From: Massilia brevitalea
GTDB taxonomy: Bacteria > Pseudomonadota > Gammaproteobacteria > Burkholderiales > Burkholderiaceae_D
Assembly (NCBI RefSeq): GCF_030711405.1
Contig: NZ_JAULSI010000007.1
Coordinates: forward strand, 1-64,000
DNA: 64,000 nucleotides
Direction: 5' to 3'
Below are positions 7,954-16,495 of the stretch, one piece after another. The notes under the pieces are model-generated. The model searched no databases and had not been told where the DNA came from. It saw nothing but the letters and a program-made list of their open reading frames with translations. Each line of letters begins with the position of its first letter. Position 1 is the first letter of the stretch. The translations under genes were made by a program, and so were the position numbers.

Positions 7954-9096
7954 ATGACTTCTCCCCACAGTGCTCGCATATATGGACTCGATACCCTGCG
8001 CGCGCTGGCCGTGACGCTGGTGGTGCTGCACCATTACATCCTGTTCGTCTCGAACGACGACGCTACCTTCGGCTGGGTCGGGCGCATCGGCTGGACCGGT
8101 GTCGACTTGTTCTTTGCCCTCTCGGGCTACCTGATCGGCAACCAGATCTTCGCGGCGCTGCGCACGGATGCCGGGCTATCGCTCAAACACTTCTATGCGC
8201 GCCGCCTGCTGCGCACGCTGCCGAATTTCTGGGTAGTGCTGGCGCTGTATTTCCTGTGGCCGGCCTGGCGCGAGCATGCCGAGCTGCTGCCGCTGTGGCG
8301 CTACCTCAGCTTTACCCAGAACATCGGCCTGCCGCCGGGTACCGGTTTTTCGCACAGCTGGTCGCTGGCCATCGAGGAACAGTTTTATTTGCTGCTGCCG
8401 GCGCTGGCCATGATCGCGGCCGCACTGCGCTGGCGCATCGGCGTAGCCTGGCTGGCGATTGCGCTGGTGGTCGCTGGCGGGATGCTGCTGCGCGCCGATT
8501 TGTGGAGTGCGCACGTCGGCGGCAACAAGTATGGGACTTACTTCTATTACAAGCTCATCTATTACTCAAGCTTATGCAGGCTCGACGAGCTGGTGGCCGG
8601 CGTGGCGCTGGCGCTGCTGAAGAACCGCCACCCAGGCGCCTGGGCTGCGCTCACGCGCCACGGCAACGCGGCGCTGGTGGCGGGCCTTGCCATCATCGGC
8701 GTGGCATTCTGGTTCTTCCTCGACAAGCGCTACGGCTTTGCGGTGACGGTGTTCGGCCTGCCGGCGCTGGGCCTCGGTTTCGGCTTGCTGATCCTGTCCG
8801 CGCTGTCGCAGCGCTCGCTGCTGCGCGACCTGCGCATTCCCGGCGCCGCCAGCCTGGCGCTGTGGTCGTACGCGATTTACTTGACCCATCGCGGCGTCAG
8901 CGCGCTCGGCTCCGCATGGCTGGCGGACAGGGGATATGGGCCGGAGACGGCGCTTGCCATCGTCGTGCTGCTGGCGCTGTCGGTGCTGGGCGGCTGGCTG
9001 CTGTATGTGCTGGTCGAGACGCCCTTCATACGCCTGCGCGAGCGTTACGTACCCAGCAACCTGGCGAAACCTGTGTTCAGTCCCGTGCTTCGATGA
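7954..9096 (+). CDS. Acyltransferase 3 family (OafA/YrhL-type) membrane protein
   Basis: A 380-residue integral membrane O-acyltransferase with about ten helices. The diagnostic N-terminus GLDTLRALAVTLVVLHHY (catalytic His of the family in helix 1) and GVDLFFALSGYLIG, HFYARRLLRTLPNFW and HSWSLAIEEQFYLLLP are present. Such enzymes acetylate or succinylate surface polysaccharides, peptidoglycan or lipids at the membrane. No polysaccharide locus is adjacent. The ATG at 7954 gives the family-like N-terminus, but no good ribosome site is visible, and an earlier GTG at 7903 is possible. The 3' end overlaps the convergent next gene by 20 bp. Confidence 0.85.
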   Translation: MTSPHSARIYGLDTLRALAVTLVVLHHYILFVSNDDATFGWVGRIGWTGVDLFFALSGYLIGNQIFAALRTDAGLSLKHFYARRLLRTLPNFWVVLALYFLWPAWREHAELLPLWRYLSFTQNIGLPPGTGFSHSWSLAIEEQFYLLLPALAMIAAALRWRIGVAWLAIALVVAGGMLLRADLWSAHVGGNKYGTYFYYKLIYYSSLCRLDELVAGVALALLKNRHPGAWAALTRHGNAALVAGLAIIGVAFWFFLDKRYGFAVTVFGLPALGLGFGLLILSALSQRSLLRDLRIPGAASLALWSYAIYLTHRGVSALGSAWLADRGYGPETALAIVVLLALSVLGGWLLYVLVETPFIRLRERYVPSNLAKPVFSPVLR

Positions 9097-9550
9097 CGTC
9101 GAAGGCGGCCGGCATCGCGCCAAGAAATGCGAGCGTCGCATGCACGCGCTCGCGCATCTCTTGCCCCTGCGTTGCTTCGATGGCGGCGCGCAGGCCGGGT
9201 CGGGCTTCCAGCGTGTGCGGACTGCGGTAGGCCTCGACCAGCAGCGCCACCAGGTCGAGCGGGGCATTGCAGCTGCGGCGCAGGCTGGTGTCGATCATGG
9301 CGAGCAGGGTGCGCTGCATGGCCGGCGTCGGGTTGACGATGTGGGCGAACACCGACGGGGTATTCGCGATCGACGCGCACAGCGAACGTTCGATGGCGTC
9401 GGGTTTCAGGTCGGAGGCGATGTCGAAGTATGCGCGGTCCCAGCGCGTGCGCGCATAGGCGTGGCCGGCGGGGAAGCGGTCGACCGTCTCGAAGCCGAGC
9501 GCATGGCTGGCCTTGGACAGCAGATCGAGCACGATGGGCATCAGCGGCAT
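9077..9550 (-). CDS. Hypothetical protein
   Basis: A 157-residue soluble protein, not recognised. It is alpha-helical in composition with ordered blocks such as RTRWDRAYFDIASDLKPDAIER and an Ala/Leu-rich C-terminus. No signal peptide or membrane segment. The codon composition fits a real gene of this genome. The start at 9550 (MPLMPIV) is chosen over an upstream extension with poor composition; the ribosome site is weak. Confidence 0.6.
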   Translation of the reverse strand: MPLMPIVLDLLSKASHALGFETVDRFPAGHAYARTRWDRAYFDIASDLKPDAIERSLCASIANTPSVFAHIVNPTPAMQRTLLAMIDTSLRRSCNAPLDLVALLVEAYRSPHTLEARPGLRAAIEATQGQEMRERVHATLAFLGAMPAAFDVIEARD

Positions 9551-9637
9551 GGCTGGAAGGGGTAGCGTGTGGACATGCCGTGAGTGTAATCGAAAGCGCA
9601 GTGGGCGATCGAACGACCGCCCGCCCACGCGTAAAAC

Positions 9638-10510
9638 TTATGCCGCGAACTTCCCGGCGCGGAAATCCTCGACGGCCTGGTGCAGCTCGGCCTGGGTATT
9701 CATTACGAAGGGACCGTACTGCGCGATCGCTTCCTTCAAGGGCCGGCCCGCGATCAGCAGCAAACGCGTCGGCTTGGCCGCCTTGATCGCCACGCCATCG
9801 GCGCCTTCGGCATTGTCGAAGATCGCCATGCGCGTCTGCGGCACGCCTTTGCCGCCCACGACCGCTTCGCCGCGGAACACGTAGATGAAGGCGTTGTGGC
9901 CGGCGGGCAGCGCCTGCTCGAAGACCGCGCCCTCGGGCAGTTCAATGTCCAGGTACAGCGGCTCGGTGCCTTCACGCTGCACCGCACCGGCCACGCCATG
10001 GCTTGCGCCCGCAATCACCTGCACCGTTGCGCCAGAATGGAGCGTAAAACGCGGCACCTGTTCGTTCGGGATGTCGCGGTACCACGGCGCCATCATCTTG
10101 TCCTTCGCCGGCAGATTCAGCCACAACTGAAAGCCTTCCATCAGGCCTTCGTTCTGCTCGGGCATCTCGGAGTGGATCACGCCACGGCCGGCCGTCATCC
10201 ACTGCACGCCGCCATCGGTGACGAGACCTTCGTTGCCTGCGCTGTCGCGGTGGCGCATGCGCCCGGCCAGCATGTAGGTGACGGTCTCGAAGCCGCGGTG
10301 CGGGTGCTCGGGGAAGCCGGCGATGTAGTCGCCCGCCTCCTCGCTGCCAAAGGCATCGAGCATCAAAAACGGGTCGAGGCGGCGCTGCAGGGTGCTGGTG
10401 AGGACGCGGTTGATCTTCACGCCCGCGCCGTCCATTACGTACTGGCCGGCGATCACGCGCTCGACGCCGCGCGCCTTGGTCACGTTCCGGGTTTGAATCA
10501 CGTCGGTCAT
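9638..10510 (-). CDS. Pirin family protein
   Basis: A 290-residue bicupin of the pirin family. The metal-binding N-terminal cupin is seen as FPEHPHRGFETVTYMLAG and the WMTAGRGVIHSEMP block, with two His in HPHRG, one His in VIHSE and the following Glu. The C-terminal pirin domain contains FIYVFRGEAVVGG and GRPLKEAIAQYGPFVMNT. Bacterial pirins often have quercetinase activity or respond to oxidative or electrophile stress. The gene lies 40 bp downstream of azoR in the same direction, likely one operon. AAGGAG stands 6 bases before the ATG at 10510 (3 bases before the ATG at 10513). Confidence 0.92.
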   Translation of the reverse strand: MTDVIQTRNVTKARGVERVIAGQYVMDGAGVKINRVLTSTLQRRLDPFLMLDAFGSEEAGDYIAGFPEHPHRGFETVTYMLAGRMRHRDSAGNEGLVTDGGVQWMTAGRGVIHSEMPEQNEGLMEGFQLWLNLPAKDKMMAPWYRDIPNEQVPRFTLHSGATVQVIAGASHGVAGAVQREGTEPLYLDIELPEGAVFEQALPAGHNAFIYVFRGEAVVGGKGVPQTRMAIFDNAEGADGVAIKAAKPTRLLLIAGRPLKEAIAQYGPFVMNTQAELHQAVEDFRAGKFAA

Positions 10511-10550
10511 CATGTTCTCCTTGCTTGCGCCGCCGAGGCGGCTGGTTGGA

Positions 10551-11147
10551 TTACGCCAGTGCTGCTGCAACGGTGGCGTCGGCTTCGGCCTGGCCCTTGG
10601 CTGCCGCTTCCGGACCCATCGACTGGGCAGCCGAGTACACGAAGGTCTGGTCCGTCATGCCCAGGAAGTTCAGCAGCATGCGCACGAACGGCACCTGCGG
10701 GTCTGCGTCCGTTGGGTAGATGCCGCCACGGGCGGTGGCAATGAACACTTTCTTACCCTTCAGCAGGCCTTCCGGACCGTTCTCGGTGTAGCGGAAGGTA
10801 ACGCCGGCGCGGGCAATCGCGTCGAACCAGCTTTTCAGCTGCACCGGGATGCCGAAGTTGTACATCGGCGCGCCAATCACCACCACGTCGGCAGCCTGCA
10901 CCTGGGCGATCAGGGCGTCGTCCAGGGCCACGCGCGCCGACTGCTCGGCGGTGCGCGATTCGACTGGCGTGAACAGGGCGCCCAGGGCGGCTTCGTCGAG
11001 CTGCGGGTGCGGCTGGCGTGCCAGGTCGCGGGTGACGACGTTGGCGTTCGGGTTGGCTGCGGCCAGTTTCGCCACGATGCTGTTGGCAACGCGGTTCGAT
11101 TCCGATTGTTCGCCGCGCAGGCTGGAGGTGATTTGCAGGATGTTCAT
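10551..11147 (-). CDS. azoR: FMN-dependent NADH-azoreductase
   Basis: A 198-residue flavodoxin-like NADH:quinone/azo reductase. The FMN-phosphate segment [15 protein letters not shown], the [28 protein letters not shown] block and the ATARGGIY motif are diagnostic. Length matches the family. It reduces quinones and azo compounds in the cytosol and protects against thiol stress. It is first in an azoR-pirin operon and is transcribed away from a LysR-type gene that probably controls it. Confidence 0.94.
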   Translation of the reverse strand: MNILQITSSLRGEQSESNRVANSIVAKLAAANPNANVVTRDLARQPHPQLDEAALGALFTPVESRTAEQSARVALDDALIAQVQAADVVVIGAPMYNFGIPVQLKSWFDAIARAGVTFRYTENGPEGLLKGKKVFIATARGGIYPTDADPQVPFVRMLLNFLGMTDQTFVYSAAQSMGPEAAAKGQAEADATVAAALA

Positions 11148-11195
11148 GGTGTCTTCCTTTGTTCTGTGGTTGGATGTTCGATGGGTCTACTGTAA

Positions 11196-11230
11196 CCATT
11201 CCATAATCGATCCGGAAGCCGTTAGAATGG
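11196..11230. promoter_or_regulatory. Inverted repeat in the azoR / LysR divergent promoter region
   Basis: The 113-bp divergent intergenic region contains CCATTC at 11196-11201 and its complement GAATGG at 11225-11230, separated by 23 bases. A regulator dimer could bind here, and the placement is what one expects for an autoregulated LysR protein that also controls azoR. Confidence 0.4.
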
Positions 11231-11260
11231 ATAACATTATTCAGCCAGTGGAACAATCCC

Positions 11261-12166
11261 ATGGAAGTCGAACCGAACGATCTGCTGCTTTTCGCCCGCA
11301 TCGTCGAGGCCGGCAGCTTCAGCCAGGCCGCCACCCGCGTGAACCTGCCCAAGTCCACCGTCTCGCGCCGCATCTCGCTGCTGGAAGCACGCCTGGGCGA
11401 GCGCCTGCTGCAGCGAACCACGCGCAAACTCGTCGTCACCGAATTCGGCGCCAGCCTGCTGGAACATGCGCGCAAGGTGGCGGAGGAAAGCGAGGCGGCC
11501 GGCGCCCTGGCCCAGCACCGCCAGGCCGCGCCCAGCGGGCGCCTGCGCATTTCGCTGCCTGCGGACTTTGCCAACCTGGGCATGAGCAGCATGATCGGGC
11601 GCTTCCTGGAGCGCTACCCGGCAGTGAACATCGAGCTCGATCTGTCGCCGCGCCGGGTCGACCTGGTGGCGGAAAATTTCGACATCGCGATCCGCATGGG
11701 CGATTTGCCCGACGACGCCTCGCTCAACGCGCGCCGCGTCACGCTGCAACGCTTCGGCCTGTACGCTTCGCCCTGCTACACGGCCGTGCGCGGCCTGCCC
11801 GAGCACCCCGACGACCTGCTCGGGCACGATCTCTTGTGCCTGCTGAGCCGCAGCGGCGGGCCGGTGCGCTGGGCTTTGACGCGCGGCAAGGTGAAATGGG
11901 AGCACGAACTGCCGGCGCGCCTGACCGCGAATTCGCCCGACCTGCTGGCGCGCATCGCCTGTAGCGGCGCCGGCATCGCCGCCAGCTCGGAACTGTTCGC
12001 CCAGCCGCTGGTGCGCAAGGGCGAACTGGTGCGCGTGCTGCCCGAGTGGGATTTGCCGGCGGCGACAGGTTGGGCCGTATTCCCTGGGCGGCGCCTGATG
12101 CCGGCCAAGACCCGCGCCTTCCTCGACATGATGGAAGAGGTGTTCGGCAGTGGAGCAGGGGCGTAA
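11261..12166 (+). CDS. LysR-family transcriptional regulator
   Basis: A 301-residue LTTR. The N-terminal winged helix is typical (LLLFARIVEAGSFSQAATRVNLPKS... residues 6-65), followed by the periplasmic-binding-protein-like effector domain to the end. Its ending PAKTRAFLDMMEEVF is usual for the AaeR/DsdC-like group that neighbours quinone and azo reductase genes. It is transcribed divergently from azoR-pirin and most likely senses a quinone or electrophile to induce them. Confidence 0.92.
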   Translation: MEVEPNDLLLFARIVEAGSFSQAATRVNLPKSTVSRRISLLEARLGERLLQRTTRKLVVTEFGASLLEHARKVAEESEAAGALAQHRQAAPSGRLRISLPADFANLGMSSMIGRFLERYPAVNIELDLSPRRVDLVAENFDIAIRMGDLPDDASLNARRVTLQRFGLYASPCYTAVRGLPEHPDDLLGHDLLCLLSRSGGPVRWALTRGKVKWEHELPARLTANSPDLLARIACSGAGIAASSELFAQPLVRKGELVRVLPEWDLPAATGWAVFPGRRLMPAKTRAFLDMMEEVFGSGAGA

Positions 12167-12238
12167 GCGGGTCCCCGCCGCGGTCCTTGCACACGCGCGT
12201 GCTAGGATGAAGGGCTCATCCACTACCCGTGAGCACCA

Positions 12239-12928
12239 GTGCGGCACCAACTCTTTCTCTTCGACCTGGACGACACCCTGCTCGACTTCCGGGCATCCGA
12301 ACAGCTCTCTTTCGTGCAAACGATGTCCGCGCTCGGCTACGACGGCGCCATCGAGCCGGTGTTCCAGGACTACCAGGCCATCAACGTCGCGCTGTGGCGC
12401 AGCTTCGAACGCGGCCTGGTGGACAAGGACTTCCTGAAGGTCGAGCGCTTCCGCCAGACCTTCGCTATCCACGCTCTCGCGCTCGACCCCAGCGCCGCCA
12501 GCAAACTGTATCTCGACGCCTTGCCCGAGACCGTGGTGCTGGTCGAGGGTGCGCTGGAAGTCTGCGCGGCGCTGAGCGTGCACGGCGAAATCGGCATCAT
12601 CACGAATGGCGTCGAGCACATCCAGCAGCGCCGCATCGCCAGCTCCGGCCTGGGCGCCTTTTTGTCCTTTGTCGCCACCTCGGAAGCCTGCGGCCATGCC
12701 AAGCCCGACGTGCGCATCTTCGACTACGCCGCCGGCATGGCGCGCGCCTTCGTGCCGGAAGCGACCATCATCGTCGGCGACCGCCTGGATGCGGACATCC
12801 TCGGCGCGAACCGCTTCGGCATCGACAGCTGCTGGTTCAATCCGGGGGGAGCGCCGAACGGGTCCGAAGCGCGCCCGACCTTCGAGGTGGCGCGCCTGCA
12901 CGATCTGCTTCCTGTGCTCGCGCAGTAA
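12239..12928 (+). CDS. HAD-family hydrolase, YjjG-like noncanonical pyrimidine nucleotidase
   Basis: A 229-residue HAD phosphatase. Motif I is FLFDLDDTLLDF (nucleophile and acid Asp), motif II IITNG, motif III the Lys in HAKPD, and motif IV VGDRLDADILGA. Overall resemblance, including CWFNPGG, is to YjjG, a 5'-nucleotidase that removes noncanonical pyrimidine nucleotides. The start is GTG at 12239; no ATG upstream keeps motif I near the N-terminus. Confidence 0.87.
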   Translation: MRHQLFLFDLDDTLLDFRASEQLSFVQTMSALGYDGAIEPVFQDYQAINVALWRSFERGLVDKDFLKVERFRQTFAIHALALDPSAASKLYLDALPETVVLVEGALEVCAALSVHGEIGIITNGVEHIQQRRIASSGLGAFLSFVATSEACGHAKPDVRIFDYAAGMARAFVPEATIIVGDRLDADILGANRFGIDSCWFNPGGAPNGSEARPTFEVARLHDLLPVLAQ

Positions 12929-12964
12929 AAGCCGGTTGCACGCACGCGCTCACTCTGCATATAA

Positions 12965-12983
12965 TTCGTATACGTTTCGTATA
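12965..12983 (+). promoter_or_regulatory. Direct-repeat operator upstream of the ParD-like gene
   Basis: TTCGTATA occurs at 12965-12972 and again at 12976-12983, exactly 11 bp apart (one helical turn). The first copy also forms the palindrome CGTATACG. Repeats on one face of the DNA just before the gene for a ribbon-helix-helix protein are typical autoregulatory operator sites. Confidence 0.5.
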
Positions 12984-12994
12984 TGGAGAATAGT

Positions 12995-13207
12995 ATGGGT
13001 ATCGTGAACATCGACGACGAGCTGCACGACCAGGTTCGCAAGGCCACGGTGGTGTCCTGCCGCTCGATCAACGCGCAGGCCGCGTTCTGGATCAAGGTGG
13101 GCATGCTGTGCGAGCTGAATCCTTCGCTCAGCTTCAACGAGATCGTCGCGCGCGAACTGAAGGCGGCCGGGGTCAAGCCGCAGCCGGTGAAAGTGGCGGC
13201 GCTATGA
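12995..13207 (+). CDS. ParD-like antitoxin family protein
   Basis: A 70-residue protein of the ParD_like group: MGIVNIDDELHDQVRKA, then an amphipathic helix pair SINAQAAFWIKVGMLCELNP. It should be a ribbon-helix-helix DNA-binding dimer. No toxin of the ParE type follows; instead the stop codon overlaps (ATGA) the start of a methionine aminopeptidase gene, so the two are translationally coupled. The ATG at 12995 has GGAG at 6 bases; the ATG at 12983 lies in the upstream repeat and has no site. Confidence 0.85.
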   Translation: MGIVNIDDELHDQVRKATVVSCRSINAQAAFWIKVGMLCELNPSLSFNEIVARELKAAGVKPQPVKVAAL

Positions 13208-13971
13208 CCAAGCGGCCCGAGGAAATCGAGCTGATGGCGGAGTCGGGCCGCCTGCTGGCGAGTGTCTTCGGCCACCTCGACAAGCTGGACCTGATCGGCA
13301 TGTCGACCATGCAGGTCAACGACCTGGCCGAGCGCCTGATCGTCGACGAACTGCAGGCGCGCCCGGCCAGCAAGGGCCAGTACGGCTACGCCTACGCGCT
13401 GAACTCCTCGCGCAACCACGTGGTCTGCCACGGCGTGCCGTCGCCGACCGAGCTGCTGGAAAGCGGCGACATCGTCAACTTCGACATCACGCTGGAAAAG
13501 AACGGCTACATCGCCGACTCCAGCAAGACTTACCTGGTGGGCGAGGTCGCGCCGCTGGCCAGGCGCCTGGTGCAGGTGACCTACGAGGCGATGTGGAAGG
13601 GCATCAAGGCCGTGCGGCCGGGCGCGCGCCTGGGCGACGTCGGCCACGCCATCGAGCGCCACGCGCGCAGGAACGGCTACACGGTGGTGCGCGAATACTG
13701 CGGCCACGGCATCGGGCGCGAAATGCACGAGCCGCCGCAGGTCCTGCACTTCGGCAAACCGCAGACCGGGCTGGTGCTGCAGGAAGGGATGGTGTTTACC
13801 ATCGAGCCGATGCTCAACGGCGGCGGCCGCTCGGTGGTTACCGAGGACGACGGCTGGACCGTGGTCACGCGCGACGGCCAGTTGTCGGCGCAGTTCGAAC
13901 ACACGGTGGCGGTGACGCGCAATGGTGTGCGCGTGCTGACCCTGCGCCCCGACGAACGCGTGCCGCACTAA
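13204..13971 (+). CDS. map: Type I methionine aminopeptidase
   Basis: A 255-residue dinuclear metallopeptidase that removes N-terminal methionine. The metal ligands are visible: Asp in VNFDITLEKNGYIADSS (two Asp), His in GHGIGREMHEPP, Glu in FTIEPML, and Glu in AQFEHTVAVT; substrate-gating His in HVVCHGVPS. It lacks the N-terminal zinc-finger extension. It is coupled to a ParD-like gene and so is probably a second, accessory map of the genome, not the ribosomal-operon copy. The start at 13204 overlaps the upstream stop. Confidence 0.93.
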   Translation: MTKRPEEIELMAESGRLLASVFGHLDKLDLIGMSTMQVNDLAERLIVDELQARPASKGQYGYAYALNSSRNHVVCHGVPSPTELLESGDIVNFDITLEKNGYIADSSKTYLVGEVAPLARRLVQVTYEAMWKGIKAVRPGARLGDVGHAIERHARRNGYTVVREYCGHGIGREMHEPPQVLHFGKPQTGLVLQEGMVFTIEPMLNGGGRSVVTEDDGWTVVTRDGQLSAQFEHTVAVTRNGVRVLTLRPDERVPH

Positions 13972-13992
13972 GCATCATCCGCCGGGAGACGG

Positions 13993-14305
13993 TTATTTTG
14001 CCGGGTCGTTCAGGTTGTCCAGCGTGATGGTTCGGCCATCCTCGATGACCTCGCCGTCGCGCAGCACGATCTGCGAATTGCCGCCCATCTTCGGCAGGTC
14101 GAGCGCGATCGCGTCGCCGCGCTGGCGATAGCTGCCTTCCGGCGCGCAGGTGCCGAACAGCGGCGTATTGCGTACCTTGTCGCCGTCGATCAGCAGGAAG
14201 AAGAACAGGGTCTCGCAGCTGTTGCGCCGCTGCGAGCGGCTTGCCGCATTGGCTGCAAAAGGCGCTGCCGGACGCAGCCTGCGCGCCGCACGAAGTACAA
14301 AACAT
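13993..14305 (-). pseudogene. Zinc-ribbon protein gene, apparently frameshifted
   Basis: Reading from the ATG at 14305, behind AAGGAAACCAG, the protein begins with a clear zinc ribbon, CTSCGAQAASGSAFCSQCG. The following sequence in that frame (RDPVLLPADRRRQ) has no protein character. In the neighbouring frame the segment NSCETLFFFLLIDGDKVRN and on to LDNLNDPAK, ending with TAA at 13993-13995, has convincing codon use. A frameshift near 14220-14235 would join the two halves to one protein of about 100 residues. It is either a decayed gene or a sequence error. The function is unknown. It is convergent with map. Confidence 0.5.
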
Positions 14306-14510
14306 CTGGTTTCCTTGGATAGAAGAGGGCGCCTGTGCCGATGCATGTCGGGCGTCGAACCAGGCGATTGTAGGGGATGTTGGCAGAGGGAAAACTATCG
14401 AATCCTCACCGTGCATGCCCGGGCTGGACGCAAATCGTATTGCGCGCCCGGCACTTCCTCTATACTGCCGCTCGAGGCCGCATACCGCCGGCAAACCACG
14501 GAGACAAGCA

Positions 14511-14903
14511 ATGCTGAATCACGTCATGATCGGGTCGAACGACATCGAACGATCGAAACGCTTTTACGATGCGGTGCTGGGCACCCTCGGCGCCGGCGAA
14601 GCCGTGCGCAACGTCGCATCCTCGGGCCATACCCGCCTGTTCTACCGCCACGACGGCAACAGCTTCGGTATCAGCGAACCGATCAATGGCGAAGCGGCGA
14701 CCTGCGCCAACGGCGCCACCATCGGCTTCAAGTGCCATTCGCCCGAGCAGGTGCAGCAGTTCCACGACACGGCCGTGGCCCAGGGCGGCGTCTCGATCGA
14801 GGACCCGCCGGGCCTGCGCGAAAGCAACATGGGCGCGCTCTACCTGGCCTACGTGCGCGACCCGGACGGCAACAAGCTGTGCGCCATCTACCGTCCTAAA
14901 TAA
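14511..14903 (+). CDS. VOC family (glyoxalase/bleomycin resistance-like) protein
   Basis: A 130-residue single-domain vicinal-oxygen-chelate protein: MLNHVMIGSNDIERSKRFYDAVL at the N-terminus and YLAYVRDPDGNKLCAIY at the C-terminus. Metal ligand candidates are His4, and Glu in SEPI. Substrate unknown. The start at 14511 has GGAGA 6 bases upstream, and longer in-frame extensions have no domain character. It is followed 12 bp later by exoD in the same direction. Confidence 0.87.
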   Translation: MLNHVMIGSNDIERSKRFYDAVLGTLGAGEAVRNVASSGHTRLFYRHDGNSFGISEPINGEAATCANGATIGFKCHSPEQVQQFHDTAVAQGGVSIEDPPGLRESNMGALYLAYVRDPDGNKLCAIYRPK

Positions 14904-14915
14904 GAGGGCTGGTTC

Positions 14916-15539
14916 ATGCACGGCGAAGCCTTGTCCCTGCGCATCCGCGCGCTGATCCGTTCGCTGCCGCGTACCGGCATCACGCTCAGCGAGCTGGTGC
15001 ACCGCGTCGGCAACGACGGCCTGCTGATTTTGGCCGCGCTGCTGACCCTGGTGTTCCTGATCCCGATTTCGATTCCCGGCGTGAGCACGGTGTTCGGCGC
15101 GGCGATCCTGCTGATCGGCCTGGCGCGCCTGCTGCGGCGCGAGCTCTGGATTCCGGAGCGCATCGCGCACAAGACCATCGCCACCCGCAAGCTGCGTCCC
15201 ATGCTGCGCAAGGCGCTGCCGCTGCTGCATCGGCTGGAACGCGTGAGCCGTCCGAACCGCATCGCCTGGCTGGTGGCCAGCGGCCCGGCCGAGCGCATGA
15301 ACAATGCCTCGCTGATTTTGGGCGCCGTGCTGTTGATGATGCCGTTCGGGCTGATCCCGTTCAGCAATACCTTCCCGGCGGTGGCGCTGCTGTTCTTCGC
15401 CATCGGGCTGCTGCAAAGGGATGGCGTGTGCGTGCTGCTGGGTTACGTCGGGAACGTGCTGACGATCGGGTATTTTGCGCTGCTGATCGGTGGCGGCGGG
15501 CTGGCGCTGCGCGAGATGGTGGGGCGGTTGATGGCCTGA
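14916..15539 (+). CDS. ExoD family exopolysaccharide synthesis protein
   Basis: A 207-residue inner-membrane protein of the ExoD family, with pairs of hydrophobic helices (LLILAALLTLVFLIPIS, ASLILGAVLLMMPFGLIPFS, VALLFFAIGLLQ). ExoD was described in Sinorhizobium as needed for exopolysaccharide production and alkali tolerance; its molecular role is not known. It is likely co-transcribed with the VOC gene. A palindromic repeat element follows its stop codon and may act as a transcript end. Confidence 0.88.
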   Translation: MHGEALSLRIRALIRSLPRTGITLSELVHRVGNDGLLILAALLTLVFLIPISIPGVSTVFGAAILLIGLARLLRRELWIPERIAHKTIATRKLRPMLRKALPLLHRLERVSRPNRIAWLVASGPAERMNNASLILGAVLLMMPFGLIPFSNTFPAVALLFFAIGLLQRDGVCVLLGYVGNVLTIGYFALLIGGGGLALREMVGRLMA

Positions 15540-15561
15540 GCTATTCGGGAACCTTGGTAAT

Positions 15562-15633
15562 GGTGGGTTCGAGAACCCACCCTACAGTTTTTGCCGCCGT
15601 TGACGGCTCGTAGGGTGGGTTCTTGAACCCACC
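15562..15633. repeat. Paired palindromic repeat (BIME-like) element 1
   Basis: Two hairpins in inverted orientation: GGTGGGTTC-GA-GAACCCACC followed by CTAC (15562-15585), 24 bases of spacer, then GTAGG and GGTGGGTTC-TT-GAACCCACC (15610-15633). The inner arms CCCACCCTAC and GTAGGGTGGG are complementary, so a cruciform or long stem is also possible. A related element with the same loops GA and TT lies at 25109-25167. It sits between the ends of exoD and psd, the usual site for REP/BIME sequences. Confidence 0.75.
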
Positions 15634-15643
15634 AATGCAAACA

Positions 15644-16495
15644 TCAACCCGGCCGATTGCCCATCAATTCCCCGAGGCGCACCGAACGCTCCGGCGCCCA
15701 GTCCTTGTTGAAGCCGATCGTCTTTTCCTTGAACAGCATCACCACCGTTGAGCCGAGCAGGAAGCGGCCCATCTCTTCTCCCTTCTTCAGGACCACCGGC
15801 GTGGTTTCGTAGGTCCAGTCGCAGATGCGCGCCATGCGCGGCGGGTTGACCACGCCGTGCCAGGACGTCGCCATGCTGCCAACGATGGTCGCGCCGACCA
15901 GCACCATGACGAAGGTGCCAAATTCTTCGGATTCAAACACGCACACCACGCGCTCGTTGCGCGCGAACAGGCCGGGCACGCCGCGCGCCGTAGTCGGGTT
16001 CACCGAGAACAGGGCGCCGGGCACGCAGATCATGCGCGTCAGGCGGCCGTCGCAGGGCATGTGGATGCGGTGGTAATCCTTCGGGCTCAGGTACAGGTTC
16101 GCGAAGCTGCCGTGCCGGAAGTGCGCGGCCAGCTGCGCGTCGCCGCCCACCAGTTCGGTGGTGGTGAACTTGTGGCCCTTGGCCTGCAGGATATGGTGGT
16201 CGTCGATGGCGCCGAACTGGCTGATCGCGCCGTCCACCGGGCACACGAAATCGGCCTGGGCCAGCGGCCGCACGCCGTCGCGCAAGGGCCGGGTGAAGAA
16301 TTCGTTGAAGCTGGCATAGCTGGCGATATCCGGATTGGCCGCCTCCGCCATGTTGACGCCGTACTTGCCGACGAACCAGCGGATCAGGCGGGTCGTCATC
16401 GCGCCTCCGCGGGCGCCGGCGACGCGTCCGGCAAACGAGGTCAGCGCCTGCTTGGGCAGGACATATTGTGGCAGTACTTTAAAGCGGTCGGACAC
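15644..16495 (-). CDS. psd: Phosphatidylserine decarboxylase proenzyme
   Basis: A 283-residue pyruvoyl-dependent enzyme that converts phosphatidylserine to phosphatidylethanolamine at the membrane. The autocleavage motif is LLGST with Ser249 as the pyruvoyl precursor. Other family blocks are NEFFTRPLRDGVRP, CPVDGAISQFG and DYHRIHMPCDG with the processing His. Length agrees with the bacterial group-I enzymes of Pseudomonadota. The start is GTG at 16495. It is divergent from the TonB receptor gene. Confidence 0.95.
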   Translation of the reverse strand: MSDRFKVLPQYVLPKQALTSFAGRVAGARGGAMTTRLIRWFVGKYGVNMAEAANPDIASYASFNEFFTRPLRDGVRPLAQADFVCPVDGAISQFGAIDDHHILQAKGHKFTTTELVGGDAQLAAHFRHGSFANLYLSPKDYHRIHMPCDGRLTRMICVPGALFSVNPTTARGVPGLFARNERVVCVFESEEFGTFVMVLVGATIVGSMATSWHGVVNPPRMARICDWTYETTPVVLKKGEEMGRFLLGSTVVMLFKEKTIGFNKDWAPERSVRLGELMGNRPG

